Notes: generated by a model from the sequence alone, not told the origin. A stretch of DNA of 64,000 nt from Cutibacterium equinum (GCF_028021195.1 NZ_CP115668.1:2170001-2234000); one strand, 5' to 3'. Positions 36,870 to 45,621 are shown, counted from the first letter of the stretch. A program made the numbers and translations.

Positions 36870-37525
36870 CTACTCGTAGCACCAGATCAGGTCCGCGTCT
36901 TCACTGGGCCTTACGATCGTGCCGGAGTCTATGGCGTGTGTCCGCTTGTTGACGCTAGTCGTCCACATGAGGCCAGCGTCACTAATCTGGTCACCAGTGA
37001 GCTCCGACGGATATCCGAAGGTGAAGAACGTCTCAGTGTCGGACTCGTAGATGCCCAGCAGTGGAGCCTTGTTCCCTTGGCACATCCGAGCATCGTCGAG
37101 CCGCCACAATACGTCTGCCGGCACGGGCAGCTCGAGGTCAATGGGAAGCAGGGCATAGATATCGACAGGCAGGTCTCTGAGGTCTGCCCTGCCGGTCTTT
37201 TACCGGTCCGGGAACATCTCCGGCAGCCGCTTTCGCGCTGACTGATCCTTCTCCCACAAGACCCCCTAGCCTTGTAAATATCCTCGAACTCTGCCTGCTC
37301 CTTGTCGAATCGGCCTACGACTTCTTCATAAGCTGCACGACCGCGCCGGACGTCCTCCACGATACGCCGCGCTTCTGGGATATTCTTCCGATCCTCGGGC
37401 GTGAGGAGGGCTCGCTTGGCGTCCTCGATCACGATCTGGTCCGCTCGGGCTTCCACCTCGTCAAGATACATGCCCTTCATGGCTCTCCGGTTGGGAATAA
37501 GTCCTAGCCAGAGACCCTTTGTCAT
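36870..37525 (-). pseudogene. Frameshifted and nonsense-mutated gene of unknown function
   Basis: The 5' frame starts near 37525 (MTKGLWLGLIPNRRAMKGMY), runs through a charged helical segment (EARRIVEDVRRGRAAYEEVV) to FEDIYKA, then leaves frame at a GGGGG run near 37266. The next frame reads LWEKDQSARKRLPEMFPDR and then meets TAA. After the stop the same frame continues KTGRADLRDLPVDIYALLPI ... PADVLWRLDDARM to a tail ending DADLIWCYE at 36870. One frameshift and one stop therefore split a former ~220-residue protein. It has no recognisable domain. It lies just after a tRNA gene, a common integration point. Confidence 0.65.
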
Positions 37526-37604
37526 GTCTGGGAACACGCCACGCCTGGGAACATGCGCACGCGGCAATGTGGACCTGGCCCCCTGAATGGCGAGCTGACT
37601 GTCG

Positions 37605-38036
37605 TCACTCAAGTTGGCTGGACAGGTCGTCCAAGAATGCCTTCACCTGGACGAGTTTTTCTGGTGAGGCCGGGTACAGCGCGAGCACCTGCTCGGGCAC
37701 TCCGGCTGCCTTGCCACGCAAGGATCGCCCCTCCGACGTCAGGCTGATCAGACGACGCCGGCCGTCATTGTCGCTCCAGGTGCGAGTGACGAAACCAGCT
37801 TGCTCCAGCCGTCGCAGCAGCGGGGTCAAGGTGCCGCTGTCGAGGTGCAACCGGGCTCCGATGTCATTGACGCCGACGGGGCCGTCGGCTTGCCACAGGA
37901 CGAGCATGACGAGGTACTGGGGGTAGGTGAGACCGATGTTCTCGAGCAGCGGCCGGTAGGCGCGCGTCACCGCTCTGCTGGCCCGGTACAGGGAGAAGCA
38001 GAGCTGATGATCAAGGTCGGGAGTCGGGTTGCTCAC
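37605..38036 (-). CDS. ohrR: OhrR-type MarR family repressor, peroxide-sensing
   Basis: 143 aa winged-helix MarR protein. The OhrR hallmark Cys in DHQLCFSLYRASRAV (residue ~13) is present: organic hydroperoxides oxidise it and release the DNA. The helix-turn-helix lies at VNDIGARLHLDSGTLTPLLRRLEQAG and the wing at DNDGRRRLISLT. It diverges from ohr across an operator at 38064. The GTG start follows TAGCTT by 6 nt (leaderless pattern), so the operator covers the repressor's own promoter as well. Confidence 0.93.
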   Translation of the reverse strand: MSNPTPDLDHQLCFSLYRASRAVTRAYRPLLENIGLTYPQYLVMLVLWQADGPVGVNDIGARLHLDSGTLTPLLRRLEQAGFVTRTWSDNDGRRRLISLTSEGRSLRGKAAGVPEQVLALYPASPEKLVQVKAFLDDLSSQLE

Positions 38037-38063
38037 ATCCCAAAGCTACCGTGGGCACAGATG

Positions 38064-38091
38064 ATTGTGCACAATTTAGTTGTGCGCTACG
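38064..38091. promoter_or_regulatory. Probable OhrR operator in the ohrR/ohr divergent region
   Basis: A perfect palindrome ATTGTGCACAAT (38064-38075) is followed by a related half-site AGTTGTGCGCTA. Both resemble the AT-flanked TTGT/ACAA repeats bound by OhrR-type MarR repressors, and they sit midway between the divergent starts. Confidence 0.75.
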
Positions 38092-38154
38092 TTGTTGGTG
38101 GGACCGCCAAACACAGGCGGTCTCACAGCCAGATCACGCCAGCCAGGAGGCATC

Positions 38155-38583
38155 ATGATTGAGATCGAGCCCGTATACACCACTGAGGCCATCGCCACCG
38201 GAGCCGGCCGCAATGGCCACGTCCAGACCGCTGACGGCCGGTTCTCGGAGGACTTGGCCGTCCCGGTCGAGATGGGTGGCAGCGGCAGGGGGATGAACCC
38301 GGAACAGCTGTTTGCCTCCGGCTATGCCGCGTGCTTCCACTCTGCGCTGCAGCTGGTGGCTCGTCAGGCACACAAGGACCTGGGTGACTCCTCGGTGGGT
38401 GCGCGGGTCTCGATCGGCCGGGCAGGACAGGGGTTCGGTCTGGCCGTTGCCCTGGAGGTCGTCGTCCCGAACCTGCCACATGACGAGGCGCAGCAGCTGG
38501 CCGATCAGGCCCATCAGGTCTGCCCCTACTCCAATGCCACCCGCGGCAACATCCGCGTCGACGTCACCGTCGTCGACGACTGA
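38155..38583 (+). CDS. ohr: Organic hydroperoxide resistance protein
   Basis: 142-aa OsmC/Ohr peroxidase that reduces organic hydroperoxides with thiols. The two active-site cysteines are in YAACFHSAL (~61) and VCPYSNATRGN (~122); the arginine-bearing region GRFSEDLAVP and NPEQLFASGY are also conserved. The CAGGAGG ribosome site is 5-6 bp before the ATG. Divergent partner of ohrR, so expression should rise when OhrR is oxidised. A 15-bp tandem repeat lies right after the stop, before a downstream oxidoreductase that may be co-transcribed. Confidence 0.96.
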   Translation: MIEIEPVYTTEAIATGAGRNGHVQTADGRFSEDLAVPVEMGGSGRGMNPEQLFASGYAACFHSALQLVARQAHKDLGDSSVGARVSIGRAGQGFGLAVALEVVVPNLPHDEAQQLADQAHQVCPYSNATRGNIRVDVTVVDD

Positions 38584-38590
38584 CTCGACG

Positions 38591-38657
38591 AACAACGCCC
38601 TGACCAACAGCGCCCTGACCAACAGCGCCCTGACCAACAGCGCCCTGACCAACAGCG
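38591..38657 (+). repeat. Tandem 15-bp repeats after ohr
   Basis: Three exact units of AACAGCGCCCTGACC, flanked by a partial diverged unit on each side, fill the gap between ohr and the oxidoreductase. In one frame they would read (NSALT)n, but no gene uses that frame. Confidence 0.9.
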
Positions 38658-38666
38658 AGGAGAACG

Positions 38667-39671
38667 ATGACCACCCGAACCCGCGAGATTCACCTTGCCT
38701 CCCGCCCCGTCGGGAAACCCACCCTGGACAACTTCCGCACCGTTGAGGTGGACCTCCCCGATCTTGACGACGGGCAGGTCCTCGTCCGCAACACCATCAT
38801 GTCCGTGGACCCGTACATGCGGGGCCGGATGAACGATGTCGAGTCCTACGTGCCTCCCTTCCAGATTGACCGACCGCTGGACGGCGGGGCCATCGGTGAG
38901 GTGATCGAGTCACGTGTGGAACAGCTACCGGTGGGCACCAAGGTGGCGCACGGTCTAGGCTGGCGCGAACACGCCATCCTGGCTGGCGACGCGGTGCGAC
39001 CGCTCACCGATCAGGGAGTGCCGGACAGCGCGTACCTCGGTGTGCTGGGCATGCCGGGCCTGACCGCTTACGCGGGCTTGTTGCTGGCCGGTGAGATGCA
39101 CGAAGGCGATGTCGTCTTCGTCTCCGGCGCGGCAGGAGCGGTCGGCTCGGCCGTGGGGCAGATCGCCAAGCTCAAGGGCGCTTCCCGAGTCGTTGGGTCA
39201 GCCGGCACTGCTGAGAAGATCGCCCGTCTCAAGGAGCTGGGTTTCGACGCCGCCTTCAACTATCGCGACGGTGACGTCACCGAGCAGCTCAGGAAGGCCG
39301 CCCCCGAGGGCATCGACGTCTACTTCGACAACGTCGGCGGTGACCACCTGGAGGCAGCGATCGCGAACCTGCGTACCGACGGCCGCGTGGCGATGTGCGG
39401 GGCGATCAGCCAGTACAACACCACCGAACCGACACCCGCACCGCGCAACCTGGCGCTGGCCATCGGCAAGCGCCTGACGCTGCGCGGCTTCGTCATCGCC
39501 AAGTACGCCGAGCAGGCCAGAGCAGACTTCCAGAAGGACATGGCCACATGGATCGCCGACGGCTCCATCCAGTGGGACGAAACCACTCGCGACGGCCTCG
39601 ACGCTGCACCCCAGGCCTTCATTGACATGCTGGACGGCGCCAACACCGGAAAGATGATCGTGAACCTGTGA
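38667..39671 (+). CDS. Zinc-independent MDR-family NADP-dependent oxidoreductase
   Basis: 334 aa, with no catalytic-zinc ligands. The N-terminal half has SVDPYMRGRM, the signature of the leukotriene-B4/prostaglandin-reductase/curcumin-reductase group. The Rossmann half has VFVSGAAGAVGSAVGQIAKL (AxxGxxG), EKIARLKELGFDAAFNYRD, and DVYFDNVGGDHLEAA. These enzymes reduce enone double bonds with NADPH, which fits clean-up of lipid-peroxidation products beside ohr. GAGGAGA lies 5 bp before the ATG. It ends 39 bp before the convergent arsR. Confidence 0.93.
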   Translation: MTTRTREIHLASRPVGKPTLDNFRTVEVDLPDLDDGQVLVRNTIMSVDPYMRGRMNDVESYVPPFQIDRPLDGGAIGEVIESRVEQLPVGTKVAHGLGWREHAILAGDAVRPLTDQGVPDSAYLGVLGMPGLTAYAGLLLAGEMHEGDVVFVSGAAGAVGSAVGQIAKLKGASRVVGSAGTAEKIARLKELGFDAAFNYRDGDVTEQLRKAAPEGIDVYFDNVGGDHLEAAIANLRTDGRVAMCGAISQYNTTEPTPAPRNLALAIGKRLTLRGFVIAKYAEQARADFQKDMATWIADGSIQWDETTRDGLDAAPQAFIDMLDGANTGKMIVNL

Positions 39672-39710
39672 CCAGTTCACCAGAGGGTGTGGGAGCTCTT
39701 CGACCCAAGA

Positions 39711-40055
39711 TCAAGGAAGATCAGCCAGAAAGGCACGAAGAGCTTCCAGCCCCTCTGGGCGCACCGTGAAATGGGCCCAGCGTCCCCGCATTTCCTTGTC
39801 GACCAGTCCCGCCGCAACGAGTTTCTTGAGGTGATGGGACAGGGTCGGTTGGCTCACCCCGAACAGGCCGTCAAGATGGCAGGCGCACACGCTGGCGCCG
39901 CTATTCGCTGCGATGTGATGGAAGATTCTCAACCGCACCGGGTCTGACAACGCCTTCGCCACGACAGAGAGCTCCTCGGCACGCGAAACTGGCAGAGGTG
40001 ACGAGTCGGGCTCGCACTCATCGTCAGCCGACACAACGGGCAGCGTCGTCTTCAT
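39711..40055 (-). CDS. arsR: ArsR-family arsenic/antimony-responsive repressor
   Basis: 114 aa from ATG 40055 (MKTTLPVV), with TAGGAT 8 bp upstream; a longer frame upstream would run over the operator. Winged helix: ALSDPVRLRIFHHIAANSG, then the metal site SVCACHLDGLFGVSQPTLSHHLKKL with two cysteines in the ELCVCDL-type position, where As(III) binding releases DNA. Divergent from arsD-arsA. It should repress both directions from the boxes at 40076-40135. Confidence 0.94.
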   Translation of the reverse strand: MKTTLPVVSADDECEPDSSPLPVSRAEELSVVAKALSDPVRLRIFHHIAANSGASVCACHLDGLFGVSQPTLSHHLKKLVAAGLVDKEMRGRWAHFTVRPEGLEALRAFLADLP

Positions 40056-40075
40056 GCCGATCATCCTACCGTCGC

Positions 40076-40135
40076 CATATTGACGCCCATCAATACGACC
40101 TCCTATCATCCACATATCGACGTTTGTCAATGTGA
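40076..40135. promoter_or_regulatory. ArsR boxes between arsR and arsD
   Basis: Two related interrupted palindromes: ATATTGACGCCCATCAATAC (about 40077-40096) and ATATCGACGTTTGTCAATGTG (about 40114-40134). The pattern ATTGA-N6-TCAAT is the usual SmtB/ArsR site type. The positions cover the likely promoters in both directions. Confidence 0.8.
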
Positions 40136-40150
40136 CCACAGGAGGTCCAG

Positions 40151-40561
40151 ATGCCCACCATCCGCGTCTACGAACCCGCGCTGTGTTGCAACACCGGGGT
40201 GTGCGGCACCGACGTCGACCAGGAACTCGTGACCTTCACCGCCGACATCAAGGCCCTCCAGTCCCACGGAATCGACGTGGAGCGGGCCAACCTGGCCACC
40301 GACCCAACCCGGTTCGCCGAGAACCCGGTCGTCGTCAGTTTCCTCCAGACCGCCGGTTCCGAGGCCCTCCCCCTCACCCTCGTCGACGACGTCACCGTGC
40401 TCACCGGTCGTCACCCCAGCCGCGACGAGATGCTGCGATGGGCCGGCCGTACTGACAGCTCGCCACGTATGGAACTGCCCGTCATCGAGGACTGCTGCTC
40501 AGGCCAAGGGGCATCCGCGTCCTGCTGTGGTGATTCCCAACAGTCCTCCGGTTGCTGCTGA
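40151..40561 (+). CDS. arsD: ArsD arsenic metallochaperone with cysteine-rich tail
   Basis: 136 aa. ArsD delivers As(III)/Sb(III) to the ArsA ATPase. The N-terminal EPALCCNTGVCG carries the essential Cys12-Cys13-Cys18 triad. The tail ends CCSGQGASASCCGDSQQSSG then CC, giving extra vicinal Cys pairs as in R773 ArsD, useful for metal handling. The CAGGAGG site is close to the ATG. Forms an operon with arsA 39 bp downstream, with arsR divergent. Confidence 0.95.
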   Translation: MPTIRVYEPALCCNTGVCGTDVDQELVTFTADIKALQSHGIDVERANLATDPTRFAENPVVVSFLQTAGSEALPLTLVDDVTVLTGRHPSRDEMLRWAGRTDSSPRMELPVIEDCCSGQGASASCCGDSQQSSGCC

Positions 40562-40600
40562 CAAACCCCGCTGACAACACCACAACGCCAGGAGGTCCCG

Positions 40601-42370
40601 ATGGCCACATTCCTCGACGACGCCCCTCGTCACATCTTCTTCACCGGAAAAGGCGGGGTCGGAAAGACGAGCGTCGCGTGTGCCACTGCGGTCGAACTCG
40701 CGCACTGCGGCAAACGAGTCCTCCTCGTCAGCACTGACCCCGCAAGCAATGTCGGCCACGTCTTTGGCCAGACGATTGGCAACCGCATCACCCCGATCGA
40801 CGCCGTCCCCGGACTCGACGCCCTCGACATTGACCCGCAGCAGGCGGCGGAGGACTACCGCAATCGGATCATCGACCCGGTGCGCGCCATTCTTCCCCCC
40901 AGCGAGATCGCCGCGATCACCGAACAACTCTCCGGGTCATGCACCGTCGAGATCGCGTCATTCAACGAGTTCACCAACCTGCTGGCCGATCCGTCACGTA
41001 CCGCCGACTACGACCACGTCATCTTCGACACCGCACCCACCGGCCACACCATCCGCCTTCTCCAGCTACCGGGCGACTGGACCGCCTACCTTGACGACGG
41101 CAAGGGTGACGCCTCCTGCCTGGGCCCCATGTCTGGCCTTGACAAGGCCAAGAGCACCTATCGAGCCGCCGTCGAGGCCCTCACGGACCCCGAGGTCACC
41201 CGACTTGTTCTCGTGGCGCGGGCCCAGCCGTCGAGCCTGCGCGAAACACACCGCACTCTCACGGAACTCGCCGAGATCGGCATACAGACCTCCCACCTCG
41301 TCATCAATGGCCTTCTTCCTCACGCCGACGACGCCGATCCCCTCCACCGCGCCATCGTGGAACGCGAACGCGCCGCCCTGGAGACCATGCCCACCAGCCT
41401 CGCTACCCTTCAACGCGACGACATAACCCTCAAGGCGACGACCATGATCGGTGTCGATGCCCTGTCCCACATGTTCGCCAGGGACGAGACCGATCACCGT
41501 GACGACGACGCCGACATCCATCTACCCGAACAGCCAGGTCTTGACCGGCTCGTCGACGATCTTGCCGACCAAGATCACGGCCTTGTCATGACGATGGGCA
41601 AAGGTGGGGTCGGAAAGACGACGATTGCTGCCGCCATCGCGACGGAACTGGCTCGGCGCGGCAAGAAGGTCCTTCTCACGACCAGCGACCCGGCGACTCA
41701 CCTTGCCGCCACACTGGCTGGGGAGGTGGCCGGTTTGACGGTTGACTCCATTGACCCCGACAGGGCCACCGCAGCCTATCGCGAGCGCGTCATGGCAGCC
41801 CGGGGAAGCAGCCTTGACGAGGAGGGCCGCGCCGCACTTGCCGAGGACCTACGCAGCCCCTGCACCGAGGAGATCGCGGTGTTCCAGGAGTTCAGCCACG
41901 CGGTCAACATGGCGCGTCAGCAATTCGTCATCATGGACACCGCCCCAACCGGACACACCCTCCTTCTCATGGACGCCACCGGCTCCTACCACCGGGATGT
42001 CCTGCGTCACATGGATTCCACGCAACGGCTCCATGCGACGACCCCGCTCATGCGTCTTCAGGACCCCGAGCACACCAAGATCATCGTCGTCACCCTGCCG
42101 GACACCACACCTGTCCTTGAGGCGACATCTCTGGTGACCGATCTTGCTCGCGCCGACATCCACCCCTGGGCGTGGGTCATCAACAATTCGCTGGCAGCCG
42201 CCCGCCCCAGCAGCGCCCTCCTCAAATCTCGGGCCCGTCACGAAGTCGAACAGATCACAACCGTGACCGCACAGGCCCCGCGATGGGCTGTCGTGGCGAC
42301 CCAGGCCGACGAACCCATGGGCCAAACACGCCTCAGGGCTCTCGTTTCGGGGTCGAGAAAGCCTTCCTGA
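40601..42370 (+). CDS. arsA: ArsA arsenite/antimonite-translocating ATPase
   Basis: 589 aa of two homologous halves. Each has a P-loop (GKGGVGKTSVA near residue 14; GKGGVGKTTIA near 332) and the DTAPTGHT signal-transduction motif. The metal-binding cysteines are all present: GSCTVEI, ASCLGPM and SPCTEEI. It energises arsenite extrusion through an ArsB-type permease, which is not encoded in this window. CAGGAGGTC precedes the ATG. It is followed by about 180 bp without a gene before the CAMP-factor block. Confidence 0.96.
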   Translation: MATFLDDAPRHIFFTGKGGVGKTSVACATAVELAHCGKRVLLVSTDPASNVGHVFGQTIGNRITPIDAVPGLDALDIDPQQAAEDYRNRIIDPVRAILPPSEIAAITEQLSGSCTVEIASFNEFTNLLADPSRTADYDHVIFDTAPTGHTIRLLQLPGDWTAYLDDGKGDASCLGPMSGLDKAKSTYRAAVEALTDPEVTRLVLVARAQPSSLRETHRTLTELAEIGIQTSHLVINGLLPHADDADPLHRAIVERERAALETMPTSLATLQRDDITLKATTMIGVDALSHMFARDETDHRDDDADIHLPEQPGLDRLVDDLADQDHGLVMTMGKGGVGKTTIAAAIATELARRGKKVLLTTSDPATHLAATLAGEVAGLTVDSIDPDRATAAYRERVMAARGSSLDEEGRAALAEDLRSPCTEEIAVFQEFSHAVNMARQQFVIMDTAPTGHTLLLMDATGSYHRDVLRHMDSTQRLHATTPLMRLQDPEHTKIIVVTLPDTTPVLEATSLVTDLARADIHPWAWVINNSLAAARPSSALLKSRARHEVEQITTVTAQAPRWAVVATQADEPMGQTRLRALVSGSRKPS

Positions 42371-42554
42371 CGGCCACTCGTGCAGGTCCTCCCTCATCTG
42401 GGTGACCGTTCGTTTCCCCTTATCAGACGAAAGTGCAACAGTCTCGCCGCACGGTGGACCCGCCGAGCCTGAGCTTCTTACGTTAGTGGCGTCAGCCGGA
42501 CCCCCGGCCAATGCACCCCACCAGGTGCCAACCACCACACAAGGAGGACACCCC

Positions 42555-43127
42555 ATGATCAAGAATCGACTCATCGCCGCCAGTGCAGCTGCTGCCATCG
42601 CCACCGGAACCGCCGTCATGGCTGTCCCAGCCCACGCTGCCGAGGCCACGCCCGCCCCGGCTCCGTCTGCTCCGGCTCCGTCCGCCCCGGCCTTCGACAC
42701 CTCGAAGCTCCCGATCCAGATCGACTTCGAGTGCCTCAAGAACAACGCCCACGAGCGTCACCAGATCGAGGCCAAGATCGCCAAGATCCTCTTCGAGAAT
42801 GGCGCCACGAAGACCAAGACTGCGGCCCTGCACTCCGCCAAGGAGATCGTCAGCACCATTTTGAAGAACCCATCCCTGCTGGCCAACAAGCCCGCCGCTG
42901 CCGCGAAGATCGTCAAGATCATCGCCGACAATGCGCTCAAGGCCTTCGGCGACACCTCCGACCTCGCAGACCTGAAGCCACTGGCCGAGCAGATTGTCGC
43001 CAATCTCAAGGACGCCAAGACCTGCGTCACCATCAATCTGCCCGGCCTGCCCAGCAGGACCGAGCACGTCGGCAACCTCAGCGACATCCAGACCGCCGCC
43101 TGGGTTCCTGCCAGCCAGGTCCGCTGA
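42555..43127 (+). CDS. Short CAMP-factor family protein (N-terminal domain only)
   Basis: 190 aa with an AAGGAGG site, a signal peptide ending AHA|AE, a short Ala/Pro linker and the CAMP-factor N-terminal helical domain (DTSKLPIQIDFECLKNNA ... HSAKEIVSTILKNPSLLANK ... DAKTCVTINLPGLP). It aligns well with the 252-aa paralogue at 44863 until VGNLSD; then it stops after AAWVPASQVR where the paralogue continues with ~65 more residues. CAMP factors are secreted co-haemolysins that bind host membranes. Without the C-terminal domain it may bind but not oligomerise, or be non-functional. No continuation in another frame is visible. Confidence 0.88.
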   Translation: MIKNRLIAASAAAAIATGTAVMAVPAHAAEATPAPAPSAPAPSAPAFDTSKLPIQIDFECLKNNAHERHQIEAKIAKILFENGATKTKTAALHSAKEIVSTILKNPSLLANKPAAAAKIVKIIADNALKAFGDTSDLADLKPLAEQIVANLKDAKTCVTINLPGLPSRTEHVGNLSDIQTAAWVPASQVR

Positions 43128-43184
43128 ATCCTGACCGCACACGACCTGAGCCAGGCAACCGTGTGACTTACGTCGCCTGACACC

Positions 43185-43217
43185 GATGGGGCTGCGGGAC
43201 CATCCTGCAGCCCCATC
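43185..43217 (+). terminator. Terminator after short CAMP gene
   Basis: Perfect 11-bp stem (43185-43195 with 43207-43217) with an 11-nt loop. About 215 bases without a gene follow before the hydrolase gene; its promoter must lie there. Confidence 0.8.
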
Positions 43218-43434
43218 TGGTCACCTCAGCGCCAAGTGCCATCGCCAATCCCCTTCTCCCAATTCCCCGACCACCTCATGCCTGCACAGTTGTGCACGCA
43301 CTACTTTCACCCCACGCCCATCTGACCGATTCCAGACGTGCACACGGTCATACGCCTGACGAATGGACCTGCAATCCCCTAGTCTCACGACACAAGCCAC
43401 ACGGCTAGCCACTTCACAGCAAAGGAGCTTGGAC

Positions 43435-44559
43435 ATGACCTTCACGAAGAAAATGAGCGCATTGGCCATCGCCGGCACCATGGCCATCACCGGAGTCTCC
43501 ATGGCGGCGTCTCCCGCCCTGGCGTCCGACAACGCCACAGCACCCGTTGCCGCAGTCTCCGCCCAGCCGAAGCTGGAAACCGGATACGTCACCAGCACCG
43601 ACCACTGGGGCACCAAGCTCTTCTTCCGCAAGAACATCGTTCCGAACGCCAAGGGAGCTGTCGTCATCGTCCACGGCGCCGCTGAGCACTCGGGCCGTTA
43701 CGACTACCTGGCCAAGCGCCTCAATGACGCCGGCTACTCCACCTACCGCTTCGATCATCGCGGCCACGGACGCAGCGCCCGCCCGTACGCCGACAACGTC
43801 ATCCCGCGCGGCAACATCGACGACTGGCACAACCTCGTCAATGACGTCCACCAGTTCGTCAACATCGCCCACACCGAGAACCAGGGCAAGAAGGTCTTCC
43901 TCTTCGGTCATTCGATGGGTGGCTTCGCCGTCCAGTCCTACGGCGCCAAGTACCCGGGAACCGTTGACGGCATCGTGAGCAACGGCGGCGGCATTGCCAC
44001 GAACCCGTGGGGCCGCGACACCGAGTCCCCCGAGATCATCACGGCTCACGACCTCACCGAGGCCGAGCAGAATGCCGCTCCGACCATCAGCCAGAAACTG
44101 CCCATGGAGAAGCTCACCAGCTTCAACGGCACCCTGCTGACCCACGCCGTGCACAATCCGAAGGCGATTCACCTGCCCTCGACCCTCGCTGAGTCCGTGA
44201 TGAAGGTCAAGAACCCGCTGTCGGGCGGCGTGTGCACCGACCCGGCCGTCGTCGAGGACTACAAGAACGATCCGTACAACAACAAGTACATGACCCTCGG
44301 CATGGTCAAGCAGATGGGCGTCGCTCAGGTTTTCAACACCTTCAACGCTCCGTCCTTCACCGAGCCGACCCTCATCATGCACGGTGCGAATGACGGCATC
44401 GTCCCGGCCTACTTCGACACCAACTGGTACAACGCCATTGGCTCCAAGGACAAGAAGATCATCCAGTGGAAGGGCCTGATGCACGAGACCATCAACGAGC
44501 CCGTCAAGGATCAGGTCGACGACACGATCATCAACTGGATTGACGCCCACAACAAGTGA
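43435..44559 (+). CDS. Secreted alpha/beta hydrolase, monoacylglycerol-lipase-like
   Basis: 374 aa with AAAGGAG before the ATG. Signal peptide with an Ala-rich cleavage site (ASPALA|S, ~residue 32). The alpha/beta hydrolase core has VIVHGAAEHSGRYD (oxyanion strand), FDHRGHGRS, nucleophile elbow FGHSMGGFA, acid loop MHGANDGIVP and catalytic His in GLMHETINEP. Sequence type is that of monoacylglycerol lipases and lysophospholipases. It would release fatty acids from host lipids outside the cell. Its place between two CAMP-factor genes, each with its own terminator, suggests a cluster of host-directed secreted proteins. Confidence 0.92.
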   Translation: MTFTKKMSALAIAGTMAITGVSMAASPALASDNATAPVAAVSAQPKLETGYVTSTDHWGTKLFFRKNIVPNAKGAVVIVHGAAEHSGRYDYLAKRLNDAGYSTYRFDHRGHGRSARPYADNVIPRGNIDDWHNLVNDVHQFVNIAHTENQGKKVFLFGHSMGGFAVQSYGAKYPGTVDGIVSNGGGIATNPWGRDTESPEIITAHDLTEAEQNAAPTISQKLPMEKLTSFNGTLLTHAVHNPKAIHLPSTLAESVMKVKNPLSGGVCTDPAVVEDYKNDPYNNKYMTLGMVKQMGVAQVFNTFNAPSFTEPTLIMHGANDGIVPAYFDTNWYNAIGSKDKKIIQWKGLMHETINEPVKDQVDDTIINWIDAHNK

Positions 44560-44599
44560 ACTGCTGAGTGAACTGCTCAGCCGTGAGGCCATGAGAGCG

Positions 44600-44627
44600 C
44601 TGGGCCGGGGGTTCGCCCCCGGCCCAG
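44600..44627 (+). terminator. Terminator after secreted hydrolase
   Basis: Perfect 12-bp GC-rich stem (44600-44611 with 44616-44627) capped by a TTCG tetraloop. Confidence 0.88.
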
Positions 44628-44685
44628 TTGTATGTCCCAGCGGTGATCTCACCACGGTGGCTGGCCCGTTGGATGATCACATTCA

Positions 44686-44715
44686 TCATTCGTGTCAGCG
44701 TCATTCGTGTCAGCG
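44686..44715 (+). repeat. Tandem 15-bp duplication
   Basis: TCATTCGTGTCAGCG occurs twice head to tail (44686-44700 and 44701-44715) in the ~150-bp leader of the full-length CAMP gene. It may lie near that gene's promoter. Confidence 0.85.
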
Positions 44716-44862
44716 AACTGTCGATTCGTCTTCAATGATGTGACGACAGTACAGGTAGTCGTGTTCGAGGTAGCCGATAGCAGACGTCGGTTCCTAACGT
44801 AAGTCATGACAGTGGTCCCCGATATTCGCACCCGCCAGGGTGACCATCATCAGGAGGAACTC

Positions 44863-45621
44863 GTGAAACACATCCGCCTCGTCGCCGCCAGCGCAGCCGT
44901 CTCCGTCGCCGCTGGATCCGCCCTCATGGCCGCCCCCGCTCGCGCCGCTGAGCCCGTTCCGGCCCCCACCCCCGCCCCCTCCAAGATCGACACCTCCAAG
45001 CTCCCCCTCAAGATCGACCGTGACTGCCTGAAGAAGTACCACGAGGATCGCGTCCCGGCCGAGAAGCAGATCGCCGACCTGCTGCTCAAGAAGGGGGCCG
45101 CCGTCACCGCCGACATCGCCGTGAAGTCCGCCAAGGACATCGTCAACCTGGCCCTCAAGAACCCGGAGCTCCTCTCGGACCCGCAGGGCTTCGGCATTGA
45201 GGTCGGCAAGATCGTCGCCAAGCACGCTGCCAGCCACCTCGGCGAGGGCCTCGACGACCAGGAGCTCAAGCCGCTCGTCGAGAAGATCATCGAGAACCTC
45301 AAGGCGTCCAAGGTTTGCTACACCTTCACCCTGCCGAACCACGACAAGCCCACCACCACGGTCGCCGAGCTCGGTGACTACGACAACGCCGGTTTCGTCG
45401 GTGACGTTAATAACGCCGACGTTTCCCAGGACTTCTCGAAGCTCCAGATCATCAGCGACCTCGAGAAGAAGATCGCTGACCTCAAGGAGAAGATCTCCAA
45501 CAGCCAGATCATCAAGGACATCGAGGCCAAGCTCGCCCACTTCAAGAAGCACCTGAGCAACGGCCACCTCCTGGCCGATCTCGAGAAGATCATCGGCGAC
45601 CTGACCGCCAAGGCCGCCTGA
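44863..45621 (+). CDS. CAMP factor (co-haemolytic pore-forming protein)
   Basis: 252 aa from GTG 44863, with CAGGAGGAA 5 bp upstream; the frame is open further upstream but has no support. The signal peptide ends ARA|AE (~residue 29). A Pro-rich linker leads to the N-terminal domain (DTSKLPLKIDRDCLKKYH ... AVKSAKDIVNLALKNPELL ... ASKVCYTFTLP). The C-terminal lysine-rich helical domain is present (LEKKIADLKEKISNS ... HLLADLEKIIGDLTAKAA). Members increase lysis of sphingomyelinase-treated membranes and bind Fc. It is a full-length paralogue of the short protein at 42555, with its own terminator. Confidence 0.94.
   Translation: MKHIRLVAASAAVSVAAGSALMAAPARAAEPVPAPTPAPSKIDTSKLPLKIDRDCLKKYHEDRVPAEKQIADLLLKKGAAVTADIAVKSAKDIVNLALKNPELLSDPQGFGIEVGKIVAKHAASHLGEGLDDQELKPLVEKIIENLKASKVCYTFTLPNHDKPTTTVAELGDYDNAGFVGDVNNADVSQDFSKLQIISDLEKKIADLKEKISNSQIIKDIEAKLAHFKKHLSNGHLLADLEKIIGDLTAKAA

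Noticed and set aside
36705-37241. 178-codon plus-strand frame after tRNA-Leu
   Set aside because: No ribosome site or domain, and it lies opposite the decayed gene, whose frames look more protein-like.
43128-43184. Possible frameshifted C-terminal domain of the short CAMP protein
   Set aside because: No frame between the stop and the terminator resembles the lysine-rich helical domain of the paralogue.
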